A stretch of DNA of 51,653 bases, taken from an uncultured Bacilli bacterium (GTDB lineage: Bacteria > Bacillota_I > Bacilli_A > RF39 > UBA660). This document shows, in pieces, positions 1-6,978 of this stretch. Made by a program: the position numbers and the translations under genes. The first letter of the stretch is position 1; each line of letters begins with the position of its first letter. A model generated the notes under the pieces. The model was not told the origin of the DNA, made no database searches, and was given only the letters and a program-made list of their open reading frames with translations. The stretch spans positions 1-51,653 of the forward strand of contig CAKPHZ010000008.1 of assembly GCA_934162265.1 (NCBI GenBank), read 5' to 3'.

Positions 1-17
1 GAGCTGAATTTCAGCTC
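1..17 (-). terminator. Probable terminator hairpin, cut by window edge
   Basis: The first 17 bases form a near-perfect inverted repeat (GAGCTGAA/TTCAGCTC) downstream of the surface-protein stop codon on the minus strand. The U-tract that would complete an intrinsic terminator would lie outside the window, so the call rests on the stem and its position only. Confidence 0.4.
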
Positions 18-93
18 TCTCAAAAAGTTCATTTATCATTAGTTTTTAGTTCCACCAACACTACTTGACAAAGAACCTTTTTAACTCTTATCC

Positions 94-1950
94 TTATTTA
101 TCTTTTCTTTTTGAAGTTTTAAATAAAGTTATTCCACCAGCTAAAATGATTAATGAACCAATAACTGTTGAAGTTAATGTTTTATAAGATCCTGTATTTT
201 CTACGGGAACTTCATCTCCTCCGTTACCTGAAGGAACGTCTTTACTATTAGGTGAATTATACATTACTACTTTTGTAACACTACCATCATCCTTAACAGT
301 AAAGGTTACAGTTTCAGTAGATAAAATATAACCATTAGGAGCAATTGTTTCAGTCAAAGTATAAATACCAGCTTTTAAGTTTTCGATTAAATGAGGAGTA
401 TCAGTAGATACCCAAGTATCAATTTGTTTACCATCATAATCTTTAACTACTAAAGTAGCACCAGGTAATTCCTTACCAGTAGTAGCATCTTGCTTGCTAA
501 TAGAAACACCACCAGGAGTAGAAGTTTTCTTATTATACATAATAACTTGATTAATTACTTTTCCATCAGCATTATATACTTTACCATCTTTACCAATTTT
601 GAAAGTAATAGACTCTTCACTCTTTGTATATCCATCTGGAGCCATTGTTTCAGTTAAAGTATAAGTACCAGCAGCAAGTCCTCTAATAACATATGGTTTA
701 GAAGAAGAAGTCCATTGAATAATCTCTTTTCCATCACTATTTTTAATAACTAATTTAGCACCAGGAACTTCACTACTATTAGCAATATCTTGTTTACTAA
801 CTTTTACAGACATTTTTTCATTCTTAAAAGTAATTAATGAAATTACATTACCAGAAGAATTTTTTACTTTTCCCGTAGCATCTACTGTGAATTTAACAAC
901 CTTTGTACTTAATTTGTATCCACTAGGAGCAGATTTTTCACTTAATGTATAAGTACCACTAGATAAATTAGAAACTTTATGTTTTTGACCATTAGTAGTC
1001 CAAGTATCAATAACTGTACCACTAGAATTTTTAACTTGTAATGTAGCACCACTCAAAGCTTTACCATCTGCATCAGTCTTAAGAACTTCAATAGAAGAAT
1101 TACTATGAATAGATAAGTTAGCTGAAGCTTCGGTTGATACTGGTTTTTTGTAAGTAACTACCATTTTTTGATAGCTACTATCGCTAGGAGTATAATAGTA
1201 AGAACGATAAGTATTCTTAGAAGTACTAACTTTAAAATAAACTGGTGTATTCATAGAAGTTATAGAGTTTTTTGGAACCTTAATATAAAGTTTATTTCCA
1301 TCTTTTGAATAAGTAGAACCATTTGGAGCAGAAGTTAAAGTAACTTTATAACTACCAGTTGAACTATTTACCGTAATTGGTGAAGAAACATATGTAGTAC
1401 CATCACTGCTAAGAGTAAATTTAACACCAGAAGCATTCATTGAAATGGTAGGATTAGCTGTATCATTAGCTGAAGCTTTTTTAGCATTAGCAACTAAATT
1501 TTTAATTTTAGTAGCAGTAGCAGAACTACTATTGTTAACATTTGCTCTGAAAACAGTAATATCGTAATATGGACCTGGCATAATTCCCTTGTCAACCATA
1601 TAAATCCATAGAGCAGTTTGATAGATAAAGAATGAATCATCACTACTAGCACCATATGATCTATTTAGAATGTAGTTAATTCCATTATCCGTAACCAAAC
1701 TTCCTTTTGTATAAGCAATATCCTTTACTGGAGGATGTTTAGCGTAATGAGCACAATAAACATACTTTCCTCCAGTAGTTTTCTTTACATGAAATGATGC
1801 TGGATAAGACATTGGTGTATTAATGCCATAATATGTCATTCTAAGACTAGAAGCAACATTCTCTGCATAAACAGCACTTACAGAAAAGCAAGCAACAAAT
1901 AGCAAGAAAATTTTTAGAAATTTATTTTTTAGAATATTTTTCATTTTCAT
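94..1950 (-). CDS. Cell-surface thioester-domain protein with three CnaB/SpaA repeats
   Basis: This is a secreted, probably wall- or membrane-anchored adhesin-type protein of about 618 residues. The start at 1950 follows AAGGGGGAAT; a 33-base in-frame extension upstream has no such site. A signal peptide ends near AVYA (residue 29). The N-terminal region has the pattern of bacterial thioester domains: Cys66 in VYCAH and Gln111 in YQTALW (QxAxW), which in that family form an internal Cys-Gln bond able to bind host surfaces covalently. Three CnaB/prealbumin-like domains follow at about 287-375, 383-470 and 484-565, each with a lysine near the start and a TLxE(x)xAPxGY ending, the layout for Lys-Asn/Asp isopeptide bonds. 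The C-terminus has VPVENTG, one hydrophobic segment and a KRKDK tail, resembling a sortase signal although not canonical LPxTG. Domain types come from remembered family patterns; the host-binding role is inference. Confidence 0.85.
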   Translation of the reverse strand: MKMKNILKNKFLKIFLLFVACFSVSAVYAENVASSLRMTYYGINTPMSYPASFHVKKTTGGKYVYCAHYAKHPPVKDIAYTKGSLVTDNGINYILNRSYGASSDDSFFIYQTALWIYMVDKGIMPGPYYDITVFRANVNNSSSATATKIKNLVANAKKASANDTANPTISMNASGVKFTLSSDGTTYVSSPITVNSSTGSYKVTLTSAPNGSTYSKDGNKLYIKVPKNSITSMNTPVYFKVSTSKNTYRSYYYTPSDSSYQKMVVTYKKPVSTEASANLSIHSNSSIEVLKTDADGKALSGATLQVKNSSGTVIDTWTTNGQKHKVSNLSSGTYTLSEKSAPSGYKLSTKVVKFTVDATGKVKNSSGNVISLITFKNEKMSVKVSKQDIANSSEVPGAKLVIKNSDGKEIIQWTSSSKPYVIRGLAAGTYTLTETMAPDGYTKSEESITFKIGKDGKVYNADGKVINQVIMYNKKTSTPGGVSISKQDATTGKELPGATLVVKDYDGKQIDTWVSTDTPHLIENLKAGIYTLTETIAPNGYILSTETVTFTVKDDGSVTKVVMYNSPNSKDVPSGNGGDEVPVENTGSYKTLTSTVIGSLIILAGGITLFKTSKRKDK

Positions 1951-1973
1951 ATTCCCCCTTCTTTTGACTGTAT

Positions 1974-2002
1974 ATTCTAGCACTTTTATTACTGCTTGTC
2001 AA
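1974..2002 (-). promoter_or_regulatory. Strong sigma-A promoter of the surface protein
   Basis: The -35 box is TTGACA (1997-2002) and the -10 box is TAGAAT (1974-1979), 17 bases apart and 24 bases before the start codon. It is among the best promoter matches in the window, suggesting strong or constitutive expression of the surface protein. Confidence 0.8.
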
Positions 2003-2113
2003 TCATTTTTACCATTATTTCAAAAAAACTATTAACAATTGATTTACAAAATTAGAATACTAAATAAAAATATACAAAAAATTATTGTTTAAAATGACTT
2101 TTTACTTATTATC

Positions 2114-2281
2114 TTATAAAAAAATTACTCTATTGATATCAATTGCTTTCCTTTTAAACATACTATCAGTTTGAAACCAAGCTCGTTTATTTTTAGGATT
2201 ATACTGAATAACTAACTTACTATCTTTTCTTTTTGTAATCTTATAAATAATCTCCCTATCTGTAATTACTTTTTCAACCAT
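2114..2281 (-). CDS. Small hypothetical protein (55 residues)
   Basis: A short basic protein of unknown function. The start at 2281 is chosen because GGAAGGGAG lies just upstream; the longer reading to 2368 would run through the promoter. It contains many Lys, Arg and Ile residues and no transmembrane segment or recognisable motif. It stands alone, with its own promoter, between the surface protein and the LiaF-like pair. A nucleic-acid-binding role is possible given its charge but is not supported by any motif. Confidence 0.6.
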   Translation of the reverse strand: MVEKVITDREIIYKITKRKDSKLVIQYNPKNKRAWFQTDSMFKRKAIDINRVIFL

Positions 2282-2305
2282 AAGTCTCCCTTCCTTATTG
2301 ATGTT

Positions 2306-2334
2306 AATATACCACAAATCGACAAAAAAAGCAA
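2306..2334 (-). promoter_or_regulatory. Promoter of the 55-residue gene
   Basis: TTGCTT (2329-2334) and TATATT (2306-2311) are separated by 17 bases and lie about 24 bases before the start codon at 2281. The -35 is only a partial match. Confidence 0.55.
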
Positions 2335-2365
2335 TAAAAGCAAATATTTTTAAGCAATCAAAAGA

Positions 2366-2400
2366 CAAAAAAAGAAAAGTTTAATCAAATTACTTTTCTT
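2366..2400 (-). terminator. Terminator of the LiaF-like/DUF4097 operon
   Basis: A nine-base stem (AAGAAAAGT/ACTTTTCTT) is followed on the minus strand by seven U. Its 5' arm overlaps the last codons of the DUF4097 gene. Confidence 0.75.
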
Positions 2401-3214
2401 CAAAATTAACATGAATATTTCCTATTCCCCCATTAAGCTTAATCAAGTTCTCTCCATTACCATAAGAATAGTCATCCTCCACATTTTTATCACCAATTTT
2501 AATTGTTCCTATCCCCTTTTCTGCTTGAATTTGATAAATTTCTCTACTCCCTCGAAGAGTTAATTTTAAATTACCAATACCAGCATTAATTTTACTATTT
2601 CCTGTAACTAAAGCTGTAGCCTCAAAATTGCCAATGCCAACTTCTAAATCAAATTGGTTAATATTACCAGATAAAATACTTACCTTTCCTGCTCCACTTT
2701 CTATTTTGCATTTATCTGTTACCATTAACTTATCAATTGTAGTTTCTCCAGCGCCTAACATTAAAGATAACTTTTTAGTATTTATATTTTCGATTTGTAT
2801 TTTTCCAGCACCTGCATTAATCTTAATATTTTCAAATGATAAATCATCAGGAACATAAACCACCAGACTCCCTTTATTATATTCGGAAAACCACTGATGA
2901 TTTTTTTCTTTGATTTGAAGTGTTTGATTATTTTGTTCAAAACAAATATTTTTATGATTTGTTTTCATTTGTAAAGACGTTCCTTTTTTTACAATTAAAT
3001 TAGTAAAAGCAATATCAATATCTAAGGAATCTACCTTGGTATCTTTGAAATTTATCTCCTTCATTTTTTCCACTACCATATTATCTTTTTTTTGTAATCC
3101 CAACACACTAGAAAAAGAAAATAATATTCCAAATGTACCTGATACAATTAGAAAAATTAAAAAGGCAGCAAATCCAAGTGCTAAGTATTTAATGACTTTT
3201 TGAAAAGTCGTCAT
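2390..3214 (-). CDS. DUF4097-type membrane protein, LiaG-like
   Basis: A 274-residue protein with one N-terminal membrane segment (about residues 8-30) followed by a repetitive beta-rich region with GAGKIQI, GAGETTI, GAGKVSI and GIGNFEA-type strands, the pattern of DUF4097 putative adhesin beta-helix proteins. Its ATG overlaps the stop of the upstream LiaF-like gene (ATGA), so the two are translationally coupled. In Bacillus, LiaF and LiaG belong to the cell-envelope stress operon with the LiaSR two-component system, but no LiaSR pair is seen here. A role in envelope stress sensing is inferred from this pairing. The regular spacing of the glycine motifs supports a single intact repeat domain. 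Confidence 0.75.
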   Translation of the reverse strand: MTTFQKVIKYLALGFAAFLIFLIVSGTFGILFSFSSVLGLQKKDNMVVEKMKEINFKDTKVDSLDIDIAFTNLIVKKGTSLQMKTNHKNICFEQNNQTLQIKEKNHQWFSEYNKGSLVVYVPDDLSFENIKINAGAGKIQIENINTKKLSLMLGAGETTIDKLMVTDKCKIESGAGKVSILSGNINQFDLEVGIGNFEATALVTGNSKINAGIGNLKLTLRGSREIYQIQAEKGIGTIKIGDKNVEDDYSYGNGENLIKLNGGIGNIHVNFEEK

Positions 3215-3894
3215 TTTATTTCAACTCCACCAAATACTACTGTAGCATTAATATAAATTGTATGACTATCTTCATCAACTTTAGTATATACCTTATTATC
3301 AACTCCACCAAAAATAGGAACGGATTTAATTTTCACCTTCACATGTGAAGGAACATAAATTTCAACTCCACCAAATACCACTGTAGTATTAATCACTACA
3401 TCTGAATCAATAATTGCATTTCTTAAATCACATTTCAATCCACCAAATACTGTCGTTAAATCTGCCCCATCAAATTTTTCTCCATCAAAATTTACATTTT
3501 GCCCAGCAAAAGTTGCCCAATAAGAATGATCTTCTTTTCTTCTCCCATTTAATTTTTTGATTTCATCACTAATTTTACTATCAAAAACATTTTTAAAAAT
3601 TATCGACAAACCTATAATAACCAAAATTGTTGGCAAAGCCAATTTCCATATTAAATCAAAATCCAAAATATCTTGACAACCTAATAATAAAGCTATTCCA
3701 ATCAATAATCCAATCAAATTTCCTGTTTTATCATTTTCATGAAATAATCCAATAAAGCAGGGAATAATAATAAACAAAGTCCACCATCCGTCAAAAAATA
3801 CATTAACATTCGTAACACCAAGAGCATTTCCACCAAATATTATCCCAATAATAACCAAAACAATTCCCCATAAAATATTTTCTACTTTTCTCAT
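3211..3894 (-). CDS. LiaF-like envelope stress membrane protein
   Basis: A 227-residue protein. The first 110 residues hold about four hydrophobic segments of the LiaI/LiaF (DUF5668) transmembrane type. The C-terminal half carries three repeats of VVFGGVEI-like strands, typical of the cell-wall-active antibiotics response C-terminal domain. AGGAGG lies seven bases before the ATG. It is the first gene of a two-gene operon with the DUF4097 gene. LiaF normally inhibits the LiaS kinase; as no kinase is nearby, the partner here is unknown. A possible -10 (TATAAT) lies near 4009 without a clear -35. Confidence 0.8.
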   Translation of the reverse strand: MRKVENILWGIVLVIIGIIFGGNALGVTNVNVFFDGWWTLFIIIPCFIGLFHENDKTGNLIGLLIGIALLLGCQDILDFDLIWKLALPTILVIIGLSIIFKNVFDSKISDEIKKLNGRRKEDHSYWATFAGQNVNFDGEKFDGADLTTVFGGLKCDLRNAIIDSDVVINTTVVFGGVEIYVPSHVKVKIKSVPIFGGVDNKVYTKVDEDSHTIYINATVVFGGVEIK

Positions 3895-4024
3895 TTTTCC
3901 TCCTAAAAAATAGTGATGAAATATTTAAACAAACTCTACTTATCTATTTATATTCATCAACTTTTGAATTATCACAGCAATTTCACCACATTTGTTTTAT
4001 ACACTTATTATATCATAGCAAAAG

Positions 4025-4090
4025 AAAAAAAGAGATAAAATATAAAGTAATAACAAAATAAACACTACTTCATCTTCTTATCTCTTTTAA
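4025..4090. terminator. Possible bidirectional terminator between tRNA-Arg and LiaF-like gene
   Basis: AAGAGATAA (4030-4038) and TTATCTCTT (4078-4086) form a nine-base stem with a long loop that contains a further weak stem. A T-rich tract follows on the minus strand. The long loop makes this uncertain. Confidence 0.4.
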
Positions 4091-4133
4091 AAATAGAAAT
4101 TCATACTAGTTACTATAGGATGAATTAAGCAAA

Positions 4134-4158
4134 ATAAAACCCCTATAAAATAAGGGTT
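4134..4158 (-). terminator. Terminator of tRNA-Arg
   Basis: AACCCT/AGGGGTT-type stem followed by TTTTATTTT on the minus strand, 11 bases after the tRNA 3' end. Confidence 0.75.
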
Positions 4159-4168
4159 AAATTTCAAA

Positions 4169-4245
4169 TGGTGTCCCCGAGGTGATTCGAACACCTGACC
4201 GATCGCTTAGAAGGCGATTGCTCTATCCAGCTGAGCTACGGAGAC
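4169..4245 (-). tRNA. tRNA-Arg (anticodon TCT)
   Basis: A complete cloverleaf can be folded: acceptor GTCTCCG pairs with CGGGGAC (one G-T pair), the D arm is GCTC/GAGC, the anticodon loop is CTTCTAA with TCT at 4209-4211, and the T arm contains GTTCGAATC. The discriminator is A and the CCA end is encoded (4169-4171). It reads AGA codons, the major arginine codon in such an AT-rich genome. It is transcribed alone from its own promoter and terminator. Confidence 0.97.
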
Positions 4246-4271
4246 AGTAGCAACTCAACAAATGCAAATTA

Positions 4272-4300
4272 ATTATACAACACTTTTTTTGAGTATTCAA
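4272..4300 (-). promoter_or_regulatory. Promoter of tRNA-Arg
   Basis: TTGAAT (4295-4300) and TATAAT (4272-4277) with a 17-base spacer, about 27 bases before the tRNA 5' end. Confidence 0.8.
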
Positions 4301-4443
4301 GTATTTTTTTACAAAAAAACAAGAAAAATTACAAAAAAATCCTTTTTTGTTATCATTTTTCTATCTTTATTATATTTCAGCAAACAAAAAATAATACTTC
4401 AATTCAAATAATTAAACTGGAAAATAACACCAAAGAAAAAAAT

Positions 4444-4474
4444 ACATATTTATAAAATCAGCTACCATAATAAT
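4444..4474 (+). promoter_or_regulatory. Possible sporulation (sigma-E-like) promoter
   Basis: ACATATT (4444-4450), then 15 bases, then CATAATAAT (4466-4474) resembles the mother-cell sigma-E pattern (ATATT, 14-15 bases, CATAnnnT). It lies only 16 bases before the start codon, which leaves a very short leader. The match is by eye in an AT-rich region, so chance cannot be excluded. Confidence 0.3.
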
Positions 4475-4489
4475 AATGGGTGATGAAAA

Positions 4490-4624
4490 ATGGGAAAAAA
4501 CAAAAATTCTAAAAACTCAAACAACAAGAATAATAACCAAAAGAATATGAGTGGTGCTAATTCTTGTAATGAGAATTCTTCCAATATGAATGAAAATAAT
4601 TCATGTAAAAAAAGCCTAAACTAA
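4490..4624 (+). CDS. Asn/Lys/Ser-rich 44-residue protein, possible spore protein
   Basis: A short ORF starting MGKNKNSKNSNNKNN, with two cysteines (in ANSCNE and NNSCKK). The start follows GGGTGATG at a spacing of four to five bases, and the stop sits inside the loop of a clean terminator, so promoter, SD, ORF and terminator form a compact unit. Asparagine makes up roughly a third of the residues. The composition resembles minor small acid-soluble or coat-associated spore proteins of endospore formers (SspN/SspP type), but no real homology is claimed. The neighbouring dacF-spmA-spmB operon is also sporulation-related. Confidence 0.65.
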   Translation: MGKNKNSKNSNNKNNNQKNMSGANSCNENSSNMNENNSCKKSLN

Positions 4625-4634
4625 GGCTTTTTTT
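4607..4634. terminator. Bidirectional terminator
   Basis: AAAAAAAGCC/GGCTTTTTTT with a short loop that contains the stop of the Asn-rich gene. It can terminate that gene on the plus strand and spmB on the minus strand. Confidence 0.85.
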
Positions 4635-4688
4635 ATTTTTTACCCATTCCATTCTTTAAATAACAAGAAAAATAAAGATAAGTATTTT

Positions 4689-5198
4689 CTAATAAAAGAA
4701 ATAAGAAACCACCAATATAGACAAAATAATAGCAAACAAATCAGCAAGAAGTCCAACAATTAAAGAATACTTAATCTTTTTAATTCCAATAGAAGAAAAA
4801 TATAGACCAATAATATATATCGTTGTATCTGTACTTCCTTGAATTAAAGAAGCAACTCTCCCAATAAAAGAATCTGGTCCATAAGTCTTCAATAAATCAC
4901 TCATTAAAACCAAAGAAGAGCTCCCAGAAATTGGTCTAATAAAAGCAAGAGGTAATATTTCCTTAGGAATAGATAGTCGAAAACAAATCGGTTCAATTAA
5001 TGTGATTAAAGTATTTAAAGCATTACTCTTAATCAAAACATCAATAGAAACAACCATCGCAAACATAGTAGGAAAAATTTTTAAAGCCATCGATAGTCCT
5101 TCTTTTACTCCACTAATAAAAGCTTCATAAACATCAATCTTCTTATAAAAGCCATAAAACACAATCAAAAAAACTATTCCAGGAATAACAAAATACAA
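4689..5198 (-). CDS. spmB: Spore maturation protein B
   Basis: A 169-residue integral membrane protein of the SpmB/nucleoside-recognition (Gate) family. Hydrophobic segments occupy most of its length, with the conserved stretch FIRPISGSSSLVL near residues 86-98. SpmA and SpmB are needed for normal dehydration of the spore core in Bacillus. The start is TTG at 5198, eight bases after GGAGGG. It is the last gene of a three-gene operon after dacF and spmA, with a 12-base gap to spmA. The order carboxypeptidase-spmA-spmB matches the known dacB-spmA-spmB arrangement, which strengthens the call. Confidence 0.9.
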   Translation of the reverse strand: MYFVIPGIVFLIVFYGFYKKIDVYEAFISGVKEGLSMALKIFPTMFAMVVSIDVLIKSNALNTLITLIEPICFRLSIPKEILPLAFIRPISGSSSLVLMSDLLKTYGPDSFIGRVASLIQGSTDTTIYIIGLYFSSIGIKKIKYSLIVGLLADLFAIILSILVVSYFFY

Positions 5199-5210
5199 AA
5201 AATATCCCTC

Positions 5211-5789
5211 CTATCTCCAAAAATTAGCAAATATTCGATCAACAACCAATCCCAACAAACAAGATAAAATAGTTGCAATCATACAAGGAATTAATATCTC
5301 TGTCGGATTAATAGAATGATATAACCTTCTAAAACTAATAACAGTAGTAGGAATTAAAGTAACAGATGCTGTATTCATTACCAGTAAAGTAATCATACTC
5401 CTAGAAGCCTCCTCCTTCTTAGAATTTCTTTCCTGTAACAATTGAAAAGCTTTTAATCCAAATGGCGTAGCCGCATTTCCTAATCCAAAAATATTCATCA
5501 CAATATTTGTCGCAATATAAGTTAAAACTTCATCCCCTTTTTCTAACTCAGGAAATAATGGACCAATAATTTTTGCAAAAAGCAAAGATAATTTAGAAAG
5601 CAAACCACTTAAAGAAGCAATCTTCATAACCCCTAGCCATAAACAAAGTAAAGGAATAATTTTTAATACCATAGAAATTGCTACCTCTCCAGATTGAATT
5701 AAACTTTCATTAACAGATAAAGCATTCCCTGTAAAAAAAGAATAAATAATTCCTCCTAAAAGAAAAAAAGTAAAAATAAAATTAATCAT
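5211..5789 (-). CDS. spmA: Spore maturation protein A
   Basis: A 192-residue membrane protein of the SpmA/nucleoside-recognition family. The conserved core GLGNAATPFGLKAF (near residues 100-115) is visible among several membrane segments. Its ATG overlaps the TAA of the upstream carboxypeptidase (TAATG), so the genes are coupled. It acts with SpmB in late spore maturation, probably in the forespore membranes. Length and gene order match the family. Confidence 0.9.
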   Translation of the reverse strand: MINFIFTFFLLGGIIYSFFTGNALSVNESLIQSGEVAISMVLKIIPLLCLWLGVMKIASLSGLLSKLSLLFAKIIGPLFPELEKGDEVLTYIATNIVMNIFGLGNAATPFGLKAFQLLQERNSKKEEASRSMITLLVMNTASVTLIPTTVISFRRLYHSINPTEILIPCMIATILSCLLGLVVDRIFANFWR

Positions 5790-6856
5790 TAAAACATTCC
5801 TCTTTTTAAAATAGAAGATTTTTTTACTTTCTTCTTAAGATAAATATCTTCTTGATATAAAAGTTTTTGATCTAAATAAATTAAATATTTTCCTACTTTC
5901 TCATTATTTTTAACTTTACTTTTCTTCGTTAAAACAATTTTGGCCACTAAATTCTTTGCTTCTTTATCTAGAAAAGGAAGATAAACATCATTCTTAATAT
6001 ATAATTCTCCTAAATTACGGTAATATTTCTCTCCTACTACTTCGAACTTAGATTTCTTTAAAATCAAATAAGAAGTATAATTTTCAAAGGCATATTGATA
6101 AAGTTCTTTATGTGTATTCCAATCATCACTATCATTTAAAGTAACAACAATCATATCTTTTTTCTGATAAGATGCTGTACTTACTAAAGTTCTTTTGGCT
6201 TTTTTTGTATATCCAGTCTTTCCTCCAGTTACATATTTTTCATTTAAAAGTTTATTTTTATTATGCCACACATAAGTTTTTTTATTAGTTTTTACGACAT
6301 GTTTTTTTGTACCAACAATTTTTCGGTAATCCCTATACCCCATAGCGTACCTAGTCAACAATGCCATATCATAAGCCGTCGAATAATTCCCAGAGTCAGT
6401 ATTATCTAAACCACTAGGATTTACAAAAGTTGTATGAAGCATTCCAATTTCTTTCGCTTTTTTATTCATCATCGAAACAAAAGTATCTATATCTCCTCCT
6501 ACATACTCAGCAACCATCAAAGCAGCATCATTCCCTGAGCGAAGCATAAGTCCATATAATAAATCTCTTAAAGTAATCTCTTCTCCTACCTCAATATAAA
6601 TCCCTGAACCATAAGACTTCTTGATAATATCACTAACCACCACAACCTCATCTAACTTTTTAGACTCAACAGCAAGCAAGCAAGACATAATCTTTGTAAT
6701 TGAAGCAATTAAAACAGGAGAATTATAATTTTTTCCCTTTAATACTCTTCCACTTTTCATATCCATTAAAACATATTCATGTGCACTTGTTGTAGAAGCA
6801 GAACAAAAATTAAAACAAGAAAAAAATAAAATAACAAAGAAAAGTATTTTTTTCAA
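5789..6856 (-). CDS. Sporulation-type D-Ala-D-Ala carboxypeptidase
   Basis: A penicillin-binding serine peptidase (S11 family) of about 355 residues that trims the terminal D-alanine from peptidoglycan stem peptides. All three catalytic motifs are intact: SITK (SxxK), SGN in RSGNDAALM, and KTG in GKTGYTK. An N-terminal signal segment and a C-terminal beta domain follow the DacB/DacF layout. The start is taken as TTG at 6856, five bases after AGGTGAT; a GTG nine bases upstream lies inside that SD and is less likely. It heads the operon with spmA and spmB, pointing to a role in spore cortex peptidoglycan. Confidence 0.88.
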   Translation of the reverse strand: MKKILFFVILFFSCFNFCSASTTSAHEYVLMDMKSGRVLKGKNYNSPVLIASITKIMSCLLAVESKKLDEVVVVSDIIKKSYGSGIYIEVGEEITLRDLLYGLMLRSGNDAALMVAEYVGGDIDTFVSMMNKKAKEIGMLHTTFVNPSGLDNTDSGNYSTAYDMALLTRYAMGYRDYRKIVGTKKHVVKTNKKTYVWHNKNKLLNEKYVTGGKTGYTKKAKRTLVSTASYQKKDMIVVTLNDSDDWNTHKELYQYAFENYTSYLILKKSKFEVVGEKYYRNLGELYIKNDVYLPFLDKEAKNLVAKIVLTKKSKVKNNEKVGKYLIYLDQKLLYQEDIYLKKKVKKSSILKRGMF

Positions 6857-6932
6857 AACTATCACCTAATAAAAATTATGAGCTATCCTTCTTCTTTAGT
6901 CCACGAAAATACTGATTTATCCTTTTCCAAAA

Positions 6933-6960
6933 GAAAAAAAGTTCAATAAAAATGAACTTT
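6933..6960 (-). terminator. Terminator of the 1187-residue gene
   Basis: AAAGTTCA/TGAACTTT stem with a seven-base loop followed by seven U on the minus strand, between the large gene and the carboxypeptidase operon. Confidence 0.85.
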
Positions 6961-6978
6961 AAGTTAATATATGATAAT

